Below are positions 1 through 8,994 of a DNA stretch of 64,000 nt, piece by piece. Under the pieces are notes generated by a model. The model saw nothing but the letters and a program-made list of their open reading frames with translations, was not told the origin of the DNA and made no database searches. Numbering within the stretch: the first letter of the stretch is position 1; each line of letters starts with the position of its first letter. The position numbers were made by a program, and so were the translations under genes. The stretch is from Vandiemenella viatica (lineage: Eukaryota; Arthropoda; Insecta; Orthoptera; Morabidae), in contig CM061919.1 of NCBI GenBank assembly GCA_031002005.1, positions 20,345,687 through 20,409,686 on the forward strand, written 5' to 3'.

Positions 1-39
1 GTGATAAGGACCATAACCTAAGAATTTTTTAGGCAGAAG

Positions 40-905
40 GTAAGAAACAAAGAAGTTTATTAAAAACTAGGAGTAACGTACGTAATGAGAAATGTTTTAG
101 TCAAATAAATAACAGTTATCCGTTTTCGAAATTATAGTCCCCGTCATATGAAGTGAAATGCATTTATTTATTTTAAAATATTCACCAAATACTCTGATAA
201 TCTAACCAGAGTAACGTATTCATATAACGAAAGATATAATTAAAAATAATTCTTTTTCTGAATAAATTCCTACTACCATTATAGATGATACCCTTAATAT
301 TTGATACATGTGTTAGCTATTAAATGCGATTTAAGATAACCTTTTTATTAGATTTAAATCATCAACTGTATAAGCCATGTGACACTCGCAATTCAACAAC
401 GATATTACTGCCGCTAAACAGCAGTGAGCGGAGATATTAGAAATACGGAGAGCAGGTGAAAAAAATTAATGCGAGGCAATTATATGTCACAAAGTTACAA
501 TTAGTACATTCCTTTAAATTTACATATTGCTTTTTATTCATGTAAATGTAAGGAGAAGGGTATTTATTCTATGTTTACATTATATATTACCTGTATCAGT
601 TAGATGATGAGAAACAATGAAGTTAATTCAAAACTCAGAGAAATGTACGCATCGCGAAATATATCCACCCAGATAAATGACCGTTATTTGTTTTTGATAT
701 TATAGTAAATTTAAAGTAAAATGAATTTATTTAAATAAATCATAGTAAAATACCCCGATAATCTAACCACAGTATGGTACCCTTATCACGAAAATATCAT
801 TAAAAATGGTTGATATTTGCTTTTCCATACAAGTTTTTCCAGAATAAATCCAGACTACCGCCATAGGTGCTGCCTGTCGTTATTCATATGAGGGTAATAA
901 AAGCT
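40..905. repeat. Diverged 560-bp direct repeat, two copies
   Basis: Two segments, about 40-330 and 605-905, align in the same orientation with a period near 561 bp. The shared block GATAATCTAACCA starts at 196 and again at 757, with matching flanking stretches on both sides. The copies are clearly diverged, so this is an old tandem duplication or two units of a satellite-like or transposon-derived family. No coding capacity is visible in either copy. The window edge may cut off further units. Confidence 0.6.
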
Positions 906-1191
906 ATTTTTCGAATGTAACGTTGTGGAGGTTGTGGCTAAGTAGACCAGATTCGTAACTGAAACATTTTGTTGCAGCATAATTCGCTCTGAAATCAGTT
1001 TTACAAACCATTTAAACTGCTTTCATAAGCGCCATGTTACTGAACGTATTAATTAATGCGGGTGAAAGAAGTTCCATACCTATGGTGCTGAATTGTGCCT
1101 GGACCAGGAATAAAACTGATATTACATGGACAGCAAAAGTTTTCGGGAATTCTAAATGGTTTTTAATTTTATTGGTTCTATACTTCCGTCG
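906..1191. other. AT-rich intergenic sequence
   Basis: No open frame, repeat or RNA motif that I can support. Confidence 0.5.
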
Positions 1192-1984
1192 TCATTAATT
1201 CAGTAGAAGTTACTGCAATATTGCTATGTGAACAGCAAATCAAATATTTAGAACAGTACAAAATCAAAGAACTTATCATTACGTAAAAACAATTCCGTAT
1301 AATTAACCCACTGCAAAAAAAAAGGAACTGCCAGAATATGGCGTTCAAACCGTCATTTTTGACGGGCTCGAAGCTAGTATATATATAATTTGGTATCAAC
1401 AAATTGTTAAAAATCGTTTCAACTATTCCATTATCGGCATACACCGTAGTAAGATCATTAAAAATTTATTAGGAGGAGTACTATGGCTCAGCAAAGATTG
1501 ATTGATCGGATGGTAGTGTACGTAATCCGAGAAATAGCTGATGATGTGGACCAACTAGATTTTGCTGATACATTTATAAATAGAGCCGTAGTTTGACAAA
1601 ATAAGTTTACATTCAAAAAAATTGATATTACATAATTAAAAATGTAGCTTCTTAAAAATGTTTATTAATGTTGATTTGTTGATTATACAATTCTTAGTAA
1701 AACTGTACATGAAATATGTGGTAATACATATATCCAGCTAATAGAAGTTATGCTACACACTGTTAATATAACGATTTCATTTTTATATTTTTATTATTAT
1801 GACTAGCTTCGAGCCCGTCAAAAATGACGGTTAGAATTCAATAATCTGACAATTCCTTCTTTTTTTTGCAGTTGGTTAATTAAACGGAATTGTTATTACA
1901 TAATGCTAATGGCCTTGATTTTGTTCTACATATTTCATTTGCAGTTTACATAACACTACAGTAGTAACTTCTCCTGAATTAATG
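1192..1984. repeat. Long inverted repeat (about 185-bp arms, 423-bp spacer)
   Basis: The segment 1192-1378 is the diverged reverse complement of 1802-1984. Each arm carries the small palindrome CCGTCATTTTTGACGG near its inner end and a run of A or T followed by a TTAATT motif in the middle. The arrangement is that of a foldback or MITE-type DNA transposon, or of a transposon whose internal part has been replaced. I see no clear target duplication at the outer ends. The family is not recognised. A piggyBac-type origin is only a thought, because short internal palindromes of this kind occur there. Confidence 0.6.
1483..1596 (+). CDS. Short open frame (37 codons) in the inverted-repeat spacer
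   Basis: An ATG at 1483 opens 37 codons ending in TGA at 1594-1596. The product is rich in Asp, Ile and Val and begins MAQQRLIDRM. It lies in the spacer between the two inverted-repeat arms, so it may be the start of a captured or internally deleted transposon protein. I do not recognise a domain. Length alone does not distinguish it from chance. Confidence 0.2.
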   Translation: MAQQRLIDRMVVYVIREIADDVDQLDFADTFINRAVV

Positions 1985-2500
1985 CATGTTACTACCCACG
2001 GCTTAGGAATGTACACATATCGTATTACGAAAATTTGCCAGCGATTTCAGATTCATTATTGCAAATGCTATCATTCGCGGCAGAGATATTTTTAGAAATG
2101 ACTGTTCGCTACCATGGAGGAATGAAAGGGTTTTCTTCCATGTTCGCTACTGCCAACACTACAGCAGACAGTAACTTTCATTTTGCTCTATGTCTAAGGT
2201 ACATTTCTTTAAGCCTTAATATTCACTTTTAATCTCGAGAAAATTTTCCAAATTTCTGACGAAATGGTCAACTAATTTTCGATACGCCCTTATTAGGTTT
2301 CATTTAATTTTAATTTCTTATTTTTAATATATTATATCCTGTGAAAATATAAGTATAACAAAAAGCTTTCTAGCTGTAGTATGAAAATCAAATCTAAGAT
2401 AATAACTAAAGGAAAGGGAAATATTTTAACGAAATTTTCAATTTTGCTTCTAGTATTTGGTACTAAAACAAAAAAAGGGTATTTTTATACACGCCAAACC
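1985..2500. other. AT-rich sequence without a supported gene
   Basis: Only short open frames that show no recognisable family. The end of this stretch probably belongs to the Helitron whose 3' terminus lies at 2528-2531. Confidence 0.4.
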
Positions 2501-2532
2501 ACGTGCGTGCGAAGCAGCGCGTAAATGCTAGT
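2501..2532 (+). mobile_element. Helitron-type 3' terminus
   Basis: A GC-rich imperfect hairpin (about 2506-2520, GCGTGC with GCAGCGC around a GAA loop, one bulge) is followed by a short spacer and CTAG at 2528-2531 plus T at 2532. Helitrons end in CTRR next to a host T, with a hairpin a few bases upstream. The 5' TC end of this copy could not be placed. No rep-helicase sequence lies upstream, so it would be a non-autonomous copy. Confidence 0.45.
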
Positions 2533-2622
2533 TTATATAAGAGGATAGGTATCCGTTTCTTATTGTTCAATCAAGTATTTTCTACGCATCTTTTTTACCC
2601 CATCTCCTCTGTATATTAATTA

Positions 2623-2652
2623 CTAGCTGTCCTGCTACTTCATTCAAGTAGC
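2623..2652 (-). mobile_element. Helitron-type 3' terminus, minus strand
   Basis: CTAG at 2623-2626, flanked by A at 2622 (T on the minus strand), lies seven bases from a perfect hairpin at 2634-2652: GCTACTT pairs with AAGTAGC around a 5-base loop. Read on the minus strand this is a hairpin-spacer-CTAG-T Helitron end. The element body would extend to the right (up to about 3 kb), but its TC start was not located. Confidence 0.5.
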
Positions 2653-3115
2653 GATCCATGCGGATACTAATCAAATACAATAAACTTCCGATTTCTAACA
2701 CGAAGACACAAATTATTGGTTATCTATGTATTACTGATATAAAGTTGAAAATCTATAACTTTGTAAATCACGTTAAAGAGACCGAACCCATTTTAATGAA
2801 ATTTAGTGTGTTTTTTGGCCTGGAATAGATTTTAGAAAATGCAAAATCTCTCTTTCCTTCACTGTGTCTGTTCGCTTATTACTTGAAATCTACTTGACGG
2901 ATTTAGATGCAATTTTCACTATTATGTAAGACTATTTTGTGCCTGCAACTTCGTTTATGTTTTTCAAGGAATTTGAAAGTTTTTATTTAATTTGCATGAA
3001 ACCCTAAATGTTTTATGGATAAAAAGTAGCGTATGTTATTCCCTGCCAAATCAACAACCCACCAGTGAAAGTCTCGTCGAAACTAGTTCACACTCTTTGC
3101 CGGTTCTCTTTTTGT
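2653..3115. other. AT-rich sequence, possibly non-autonomous Helitron body
   Basis: No coding frame can be supported. The position next to the minus-strand Helitron end suggests transposon-derived filler. Confidence 0.3.
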
Positions 3116-3400
3116 TTAAATTAAAAAAAAAAAAAAAAAAAAGAGTGCATGAGCACCCTTGAGGTTTTCTAAAACTCGGCGCCCCTGCACACTTTCACTG
3201 TCGTTAAACGTCAAATACATTGAATTACTGGGCTGGTACATTGAACTGGAAAAGACATATACATTCTCAAATCTGAGGCTATTAGAGTGTTTCAGCAGGG
3301 AGAGTACAAGATTTGTCTTTCCACAGTTTGATGGTCCATACACTCTCGCCGTCTGGGAAAAGAGGTCCGTTTTTGTGCACAGTGTTGATGGCAGCAACAT
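3116..3400 (-). pseudogene. P-loop ATPase fragment of a Polinton/adintovirus-like element
   Basis: The open frame contains a Walker A loop, GPSNCGKTN, about residue 22, followed by a stretch with the pattern FENVYVFSSS and a QP motif. This is the start of the P-loop ATPase found beside phospholipase-like genes in arthropod Polinton/adintovirus-type elements and integrated DNA viruses. Genome-packaging ATPases of these elements are of the FtsK/HerA or A32 type. Only about 95 codons remain. The C-terminal part, including Walker B, is gone and the frame runs into a 20-base A/T homopolymer at 3121-3142. A divergently oriented phospholipase-like remnant starts 110 bp away, which supports a common virus-like origin. 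Family placement is from memory of the motif. Confidence 0.5.
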
Positions 3401-3509
3401 CCATATTACTTACGGTTAATGTTGCGCGCAGTTTAACGAATCGCATGTTGACAAGATATGGTTGATGCTCTACCTACATTTAGACGTGTGAACGTATAAA
3501 GTCATCCAG

Positions 3510-3716
3510 TTGATTATGACGCTTCCGACGAGAAAGAAGAAGAAGGTTCACGGGTTCTTAAACAAGCACATTGATAAAATTCCATTTGAAGCACACATTC
3601 CGACATACCGATTTGTGAGCCTGAAACGAAACCAGAAAATCGGTTGTAACTTGATCCAAAGTGAATCAAATAGCGAGATGCTAGTAAATTTGAGTACATG
3701 TCTTAGTAGCGTATAG
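3510..3716 (+). pseudogene. Phospholipase-A2-like (parvovirus/Polinton type) remnant
   Basis: The N-terminal half reads as a basic stretch (RKKKKVHGF) followed by IPFEAHIPTYRF. This resembles the entrance to the phospholipase-A2-like domain of parvovirus capsid proteins and related arthropod element proteins. After that point the domain similarity continues in another frame with several stop codons, so the copy is frameshifted and dead. The calcium loop and the His-Asp catalytic pair are not intact in any frame. It is divergent to the P-loop ATPase fragment at 3116-3400. What is seen is the motif order. The assignment to a virus-like element is inference. Confidence 0.45.
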
Positions 3717-3889
3717 TTTATTGATGAACCGTAAGTCAGTTGAGCCACGTACCCTACCCTACCCATAAGTTTATTACTCAGAATTTCCACAAACATAATA
3801 TCTAGGGTCGTAATTCTTAATCACTATATTATTAACATCAGCCATTACTACTAAATTTTTTTACGCAATAGGATACAAGAAATGAGCCT

Positions 3890-4833
3890 CCCAGAAGACT
3901 GCTATTCAAAGAGCAATCAGGCGTACCCTGGGCAACGTCAGTGGAACTTACACAACTGACGGCCGATCCTTTCACAACCAGACATCAGGAGAATATAATA
4001 AATCACAACCAAAAAAAAAAGTCTTTTCTCAAGACCAGGTTTGACAATAATAAGCCTCAAAATTGAAGAACTTACCATTAGTAAAGAGTTTTGAATATCA
4101 GGCATGTGCAACCAAATGGATGTCAATGTCCTGTGGCTTCAAGAGACGCATCGAGCGGAACAATAATAATATTCCCAAAATCCATTACATAAAACTTGTC
4201 TTTGAAATACCTAATGAAAAATAGGGAAGCGCTCTTTTTGTAAGAAATAACATAGAAATTAACTCAGTGGACTACTGCAATATAAATATTATTGTAATTA
4301 TTACCGTGGAACTCTCCATATGCACTGTAATATCTTACTGCAATCCTCCGGCAGTGGAATTTCAGTTCCAGGAAACAAAAAAATACACGTCCAAAATAAT
4401 CCAATTTGTGTTATGCAACATTAACAGCCATTTCACCAAATGGAAATATGACTCAACAAATGAAGATGGCCAATGTGTCGAGGACTCGGCTGAATGAAGT
4501 AGTCTATCTATGGTACATGACCCAAAACTACCCCGTTCTTTAAACAGCAGAGCTTGGCGGAAGGGCTATAAACCTGATATCTGTGTTGCTCTCTGTTGTG
4601 TTAAAATGGTACACAAGGCTATACCAAAGTCGCAACATCGCCCAACTGAGCTGAGAGTCATCGCTACAATAAAAACGCAGGAGATCATTTTTAGAAGGTT
4701 ATCATTTTAAAAAGATCAACTGGAAAACTTTTAGATAAGACCTAGACTCAGTTATTGGGGAATTTCCGGCCATCCCTCATCCCTGTTCATCGACATGGCG
4801 AAGCGGACATCGAGGAGGCATATAACCAAAGTG
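3890..4833 (+). pseudogene. Non-LTR retrotransposon L0, endonuclease part (first segment)
   Basis: Read across several frames, this stretch keeps the order of an apurinic-type endonuclease (EEP) domain of a non-LTR retrotransposon. The order is an N-terminal IISLKIEELT-like strand near 4030, the LQETH motif near 4135, a GDFNSHH-like region degraded to INSHFTKW near 4430, and DPKLPRSLNS plus WRKGYKPDI near 4515-4590. At 4790-4833 it ends in RTSRRHITKV, the linker before reverse transcriptase. Stops and frameshifts are frequent, so this is an old copy. It stops at the 15-bp target duplication of the Penelope-like insertion and resumes at 14767 and again near 17955. Clade: jockey-superfamily-like, not resolved further. 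Confidence 0.65.
4819..4833 (+). repeat. Left 15-bp target-site duplication of PLE1
   Basis: CATATAACCAAAGTG at 4819-4833 is repeated exactly at 14752-14766. Removing 4834-14766 rejoins the L0 linker sequence, which confirms that the two copies bound a single insertion. Confidence 0.85.
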
Positions 4834-4966
4834 CAACGTAGTCTTCACGGGTGTACCGCCGGATAGTGTTGTGGAAACACAATATTTCGACGGCTGGCTC
4901 TGCCGTCTTCTTCAGGTGATGAGACATGTGTAATGGTCGGCTGACCCACAGATACTGAGATGGTTC
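4834..4966 (-). repeat. PLE1 terminal repeat (pLTR), left copy
   Basis: This is the reverse complement of 14588-14738 with very few differences. It includes the GAAGACTAC terminal block, the hammerhead-like core and the sequence GAACCATCTCAG at its inner edge. The inner edge coincides with the junction to jockey-like element LA. Confidence 0.8.
4878..4918 (-). ncRNA. Hammerhead-ribozyme-like motif in PLE1 left pLTR
   Basis: Read on the minus strand: helix I strand CAC, core CTGAAGA, helix II GACGGC/GCCGTC with a 7-base loop, GAAA, a 2-bp helix III (AU/AU), the cleavage position U, and the returning helix I strand GTG. This matches a type I minimal hammerhead of the kind reported in Penelope-like elements. 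One extra base sits between the core A and helix II, so the core is slightly non-canonical. It has the same sequence as the copy at 14636-14676. Confidence 0.6.
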
Positions 4967-5453
4967 AGCACAGCACAGCGTCATCGGTCATAGCATAGCT
5001 ATGTTGATTGTTGCCAGTTCCAGGAGTTGTCCTACTACTGGTGTCGGTGGTCTTCTTTTGAACTGGTTTTTTGTTTTGTCCTATCCGTGGGTTGGTCAAT
5101 CTGGTTGGGCAAAACCCATCAGCCTTTCATAGCCAGGAACCTAACATTTATTAATCTGTTTTATTTACTTAAGACTACTGACTAATGGAGGAATGAGCTT
5201 ATTTACATGGGAACTTAGTGATCTAGTGGAGGGGTTTATATACATCTGCGTATTTGCACGGGAGATTACAATTTATAAATTTTACTTATTCTAAATGGAG
5301 GTTTTTTGTTATATATATTTTTTTAAATTGTTTTTGTTATTTTTAACTTTTTTTGTGATATTTACAAATGGCCTAATTTACATCTAAGGGAGGAGACTCT
5401 ATTAATATGTACATCTTCGGGCCTACACTTAAAGTTGAGGGGCCTAATTATAC

Positions 5454-8163
5454 CTATTGGTGGTCTTGGGGATTTGGAGGTTGGGGGGGATAGATATTGA
5501 AGTGCCGCGTCAGCGTTAGTTTTGGGCGTTTTACGTCTGGCATATCCTCTGCTTCGTAACCTATTGCAGCAATTAGATTATGCTTGGAGATTGAACATTT
5601 TTGGAAGAAGATTTCTGATTTTTGTTTGATTGTTTCAGCTAGGGTTGGGAAGCAGAGCGCCCTTCTGACTTCCCAATTGTTCAGATACCTGGGCGCGTCC
5701 AGTATGATGCGCAGCGCTCTGTTCTCCAGTGCTTGCATTCTTTTAACGTGACAGTCGGCCGCCATGCTCCATATTTCCGACCCATAGAGGAAGGTGGGTT
5801 GGATGATCGCACGGTAAAGGAGGAGTTTTGTCTCCGTGGATAGGCCGTCACCTCTCAGCAGGGGGTAGAGGCCGGCTAGCTTTGCTCTGGATTTATTTCT
5901 CGCGTCGTCTATATGCTTACTCCACGTGAGCCTTTTGTCTAGCCGCAGTCCCAAGTATTTCACCTGGTCCACCCAGTTTAATTCCAGGTCATTGAAGTGC
6001 AGTTTTATATCTGGTATTTTAATGCGATTTGAGAAAATTATAGGTTGGCATTTTGATTGATTTATTTTAATTCGCCACAGATTGCACCACTGTGTCAGTT
6101 TCTCTAGGAGTCTCTGGACCTTCCTTATGGCGTATCTTAAATTTCTGTTACTGGCATATATCGTAGTATCGTCTGCATATAATGACAAGTTGTTTGCGGG
6201 ATTTTGTTGACGTAGATGTTGAACAAAATCGGCCCAAGGACACTTCCCTGAGGAACTCCAGCTTTAATGTCCTTGTAGGTGCTGTTTCCCTTGTCATAAC
6301 TAACGTAGAATTGTCTGTTGGTTAGATAGGAATGCAGTAGATATATTAAGTTGTCTGGCATATTGTATTCTTGCATATTGTAGAGCAGGCCTTCGTGCCA
6401 AACTCTATGAAAAGCATTTTCAATGTCGATGAATATCGCAGCAGTACCACTTCCTGCCTGCTTTTCTTTGCAGATATGCTCCACAAGCCTTGCACCTTGT
6501 TGTACAGTACTATGATCTTTTCTAAATCCAAACTGTTGCGCTATGATTATATTGTTTGTTTCTAGGAATCTGTTGAGGCGAGTTTGTATGACTCTCTCAA
6601 AGATTTTTCCAATTATTGGAAGTAATGAGATTGGCCTATAGTTTTCCGGTTGCAGTCTGCTCTTTCCAGCTTTGGGGATAGCCACAACTTTGGCTATTTT
6701 CCAAGCTCTCGGGTAGTAGCTAAGAGTCAGACATGCATTATAGATCATAGTTAGAAATCTAATGGCTTGTGGAGGCAGATTTTTGACTTGGAGGGCGGAA
6801 ATCTTGTCGTACCCAGCAGCCTTCTTGGTTTTTAGACTGCGTACGATAGACTCCACCTCCTCGTCATTTGTTTGTTGCACATAATTCTGCGGTCCGATGT
6901 GGATCAAGCGGTTTTCTACACTCAGAACATGTTCTTTGTGAGATTCGCTTACATCGTCAGCTGTTTCGTTCGGTCTGAAATGCGTTTCAAGCGTGTCCGC
7001 AAGGAGCTGAGCCTTCCCAACAGGGTCGTACACAAGCCCTCGCGGTCCACGTACAGGCCGAATCGGTTGAGTTGTTTTGCTGACTGACTTCGCAAGTGCC
7101 CATGTCTTTTTGTTGTTGTTTTGTACTGCTGCGAGTTTTCTTTGCCATTCTTGATGTCTATGTTCTTTCAGATTCTCTCTGATTTCATCTACTATGTGGT
7201 TGACCATCCCTCTGTCAGTCGGGTCGCGCCAGCGTTGCCACCTCTTCCTGATCCTGTTTTTTAGTGTGATTAGGTTTCTGATATGGTCTGGTAGAGTTGA
7301 CTTTTCGTATGTGATTGCAATTTTGGTTGTTGATTGCTTTGTACATTCATCTACAACCAGATTGAATTTGGTTACAGCTTCGTCTATTTTTTGTGTTGAG
7401 TATTGAGCAGGTGGATCTTTGAGGTGCAACGAGACGTCTTCCTTGTAGTAGTCCCAATTAGTTTGGAAGCTATTGTACGTCTTTTGCTGTTGATGTTCTT
7501 GCAGCTTGACTGACAGTAGAATCGGATTGTGATCGGAGCTAAGTTCGCATTGGGTTGATATTTCTCGCCGCCAGCCTAGTCCTTTCACAACGAATACGTC
7601 CAAGACATCCGGTTGATATCATGCCGTAGTCGGGAAGTAAGTCGGTGCGTCGGGCGCTAGCACTTCAACATTTCTGTTGGCGTGCAGCACCCTAATCAGA
7701 CCCCTTCCATTCCGATTGGTAAGTCTACTATGCCAGATCTGGCTCTTGGCATTCAAGTCACCACCTAGTATTACTGTTTCATTCCTATCTAACAGTGCCT
7801 GCACGTTATCTTGCTTCAGGTCCTTACTTGGCGGATTGTAGACTGCGACTAGATGCAAAGGTTCCCCATTTACTACGAGTTCGACAGCCGTGTGCTCTAG
7901 GTCACCAGTTTGTGCGTCAGGAAGGTCTCTGTGGACCAGCCTGTTTTTGACCAGGACAGCGGTACCCCCTCCCTGCGTCGGTCTGCCAGTGCTTGTCACG
8001 ATGTAGTTTTTTAATCTAAAGTCATTTCCCGGGTTAAGATGCGTTTCCCCAATGAGTGTCGATGTCATTTTGTTCAAGGTGGTTTAGTAGCTCAAGTCTT
8101 TTGTTGGAGATACCGTTGGCATTCCAAGCTAATATATTTAGTGTTGTCTTATTTTGTCTCGTC
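5454..8163 (-). pseudogene. LA ORF2: EEP endonuclease and reverse transcriptase
   Basis: The likely start is the ATG at about 8163, leading into ILAWNANGI, the first strand of the EEP domain. An indel near 8065 shifts the frame. The frame then reads GETHLNPG (8045), GGDLNAKSQIWHS (about 7760) and PTYFP. A single in-frame TGA at 7619-7621 precedes PDVLDVFVVKG, and the rest stays open to 6137. RT motifs are NYRPISLLP, GFRKDHST, FIDIENAFHRVWH and GVPQGSVLGPILFNIY. A small indel near 6185 then shifts the frame, and LYADDTTIYA follows in the next reading frame to 5454. The product would nick target DNA and copy its own RNA in target-primed reverse transcription. The C-terminal region lacks RNase H, as in the jockey clade. 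Confidence 0.75.
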
Positions 8164-8297
8164 ATCGCTGAAGAATTCACCGGCGGCTTGTGCGAGGATA
8201 AGTCCCTTTTCTAACATACCTTCGGCATTTCGTAATTTTGTAACCACAGTTTTCACTGTGTTTAACATCTTACGAAGATCGAATTCCTTCAGAAAAG

Positions 8298-8705
8298 TTA
8301 CCAACTCCGCAAAGTCGGAAGCAAATCCCCCAGTTTTGGCTTGGTTTTCAGTCTTATTTTTGTCTTGGCTTTGGTCTGTTTTGTCCTGTTTGTCGGTCTG
8401 TTCAGTCTTATTTTCGTCTGTCTTTTTACCCCATGCGTTTTCCCTAGGTGGTAGGGAGGAAACTGCTGCCCGTCAGAGACATTTGGTGCCCCGCCGGAGT
8501 CAGCTTCCTTCTCCTTTTTCTGGCTTTGGAGTCTGGCATTTCGGGCTTGCACAATTTTCTTGTACAGAGGGCATCCGCGATAGCTCGCTGGATGCTGCCT
8601 CTGACAATTTGAACACTTTGGTGGTTCATCTTTTGTTTTTGTACATGTACTAGTAAGGTGTTCCCCAGAGCACTTTACACACCGAGGATTAATTCTGCAG
8701 CGCGG
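8298..8705 (-). pseudogene. LA ORF1 (gag) C-terminal part with zinc knuckles
   Basis: The frame contains CVKCSGEHLTSTC and CSNCQRQHPASYRGC, two C-x2-C-x4-H-x4/5-C knuckles of jockey-type gag proteins. These bind element RNA in the ribonucleoprotein. A first knuckle should precede them, but its sequence is replaced at about 8705 by unrelated DNA, so this is a 5' truncation. The tail is Lys, Thr and Gln rich. Confidence 0.7.
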
Positions 8706-8958
8706 CAGCAACTGAAATAGCGGTCAGCGTGCTGCCCTCTTATAGCCGGGCGGCCTGAGAGCACTCTGGCGGCGGCGCTGGAACTGCTGGCAGAACGGCG
8801 TGGTCTCCGGCGATGCTACTGGTCCGGCTGCTGGCGGGCTTCTGTCTTCTCTGTCTGTAGATGGTTCCGCTTCGCCATTATTTGCCCGTTCGTTTGGGCT
8901 GTGGTATTGAAGGTTGTTTGTCTCTCGACATTTCCTTCTCATCGTTTATGATAGTTCA
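8706..8958. other. Junction segment between LINEs LA and LB
   Basis: This GC-rich segment belongs neither to the LA gag nor clearly to the LB 3' end. On the minus strand it contains GAACCATCTACAG (8855-8867) and further on a TATA-like GGCTATAAGAGGGC (about 8740-8750) followed by GCACGCTGACC. The arrangement of TATA-like box and downstream bases resembles the PLE1 terminal repeat (TATATAAGG, then GAACCATCT), so it may be part of another PLE terminal repeat or a 5' untranslated region. A 72-codon minus-strand frame at 8724-8942 has no recognisable domain. Confidence 0.3.
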
Positions 8959-8994
8959 CTTCTTTTCTATTGGTGCGTCGTCTGGTTGGCTATT

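Larger units (their letters stand above)
4967..8705 (-). mobile_element. Jockey-like LINE LA, 5'-truncated
   Basis: Minus-strand order is gag zinc knuckles (8705-8298), endonuclease (8163-7619), reverse transcriptase (7603-5454), then an A-rich 3' untranslated region reaching about 5070. The similarity to gag begins in the middle of the knuckle region near 8705, so the 5' end is lost. The sequence between 5070 and 4967 has no poly(A) and meets the PLE terminal repeat at GAACCATCT. The exact 3' junction is therefore uncertain. Breaks in ORF2 (one indel, one TGA, one frameshift) show that it is dead but not very old. Confidence 0.7.

Noticed and set aside
1178..1444. 88-codon minus-strand protein
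   Set aside because: It crosses the inverted-repeat arm and its palindrome, and shows no domain.
4787..4984. 65-codon minus-strand frame
   Set aside because: It runs over the PLE terminal repeat and its ribozyme-like motif, so it is not a gene.
8039..8653. 204-codon plus-strand frame
   Set aside because: It lies antisense to the LA gag and endonuclease, which carry clear motifs.
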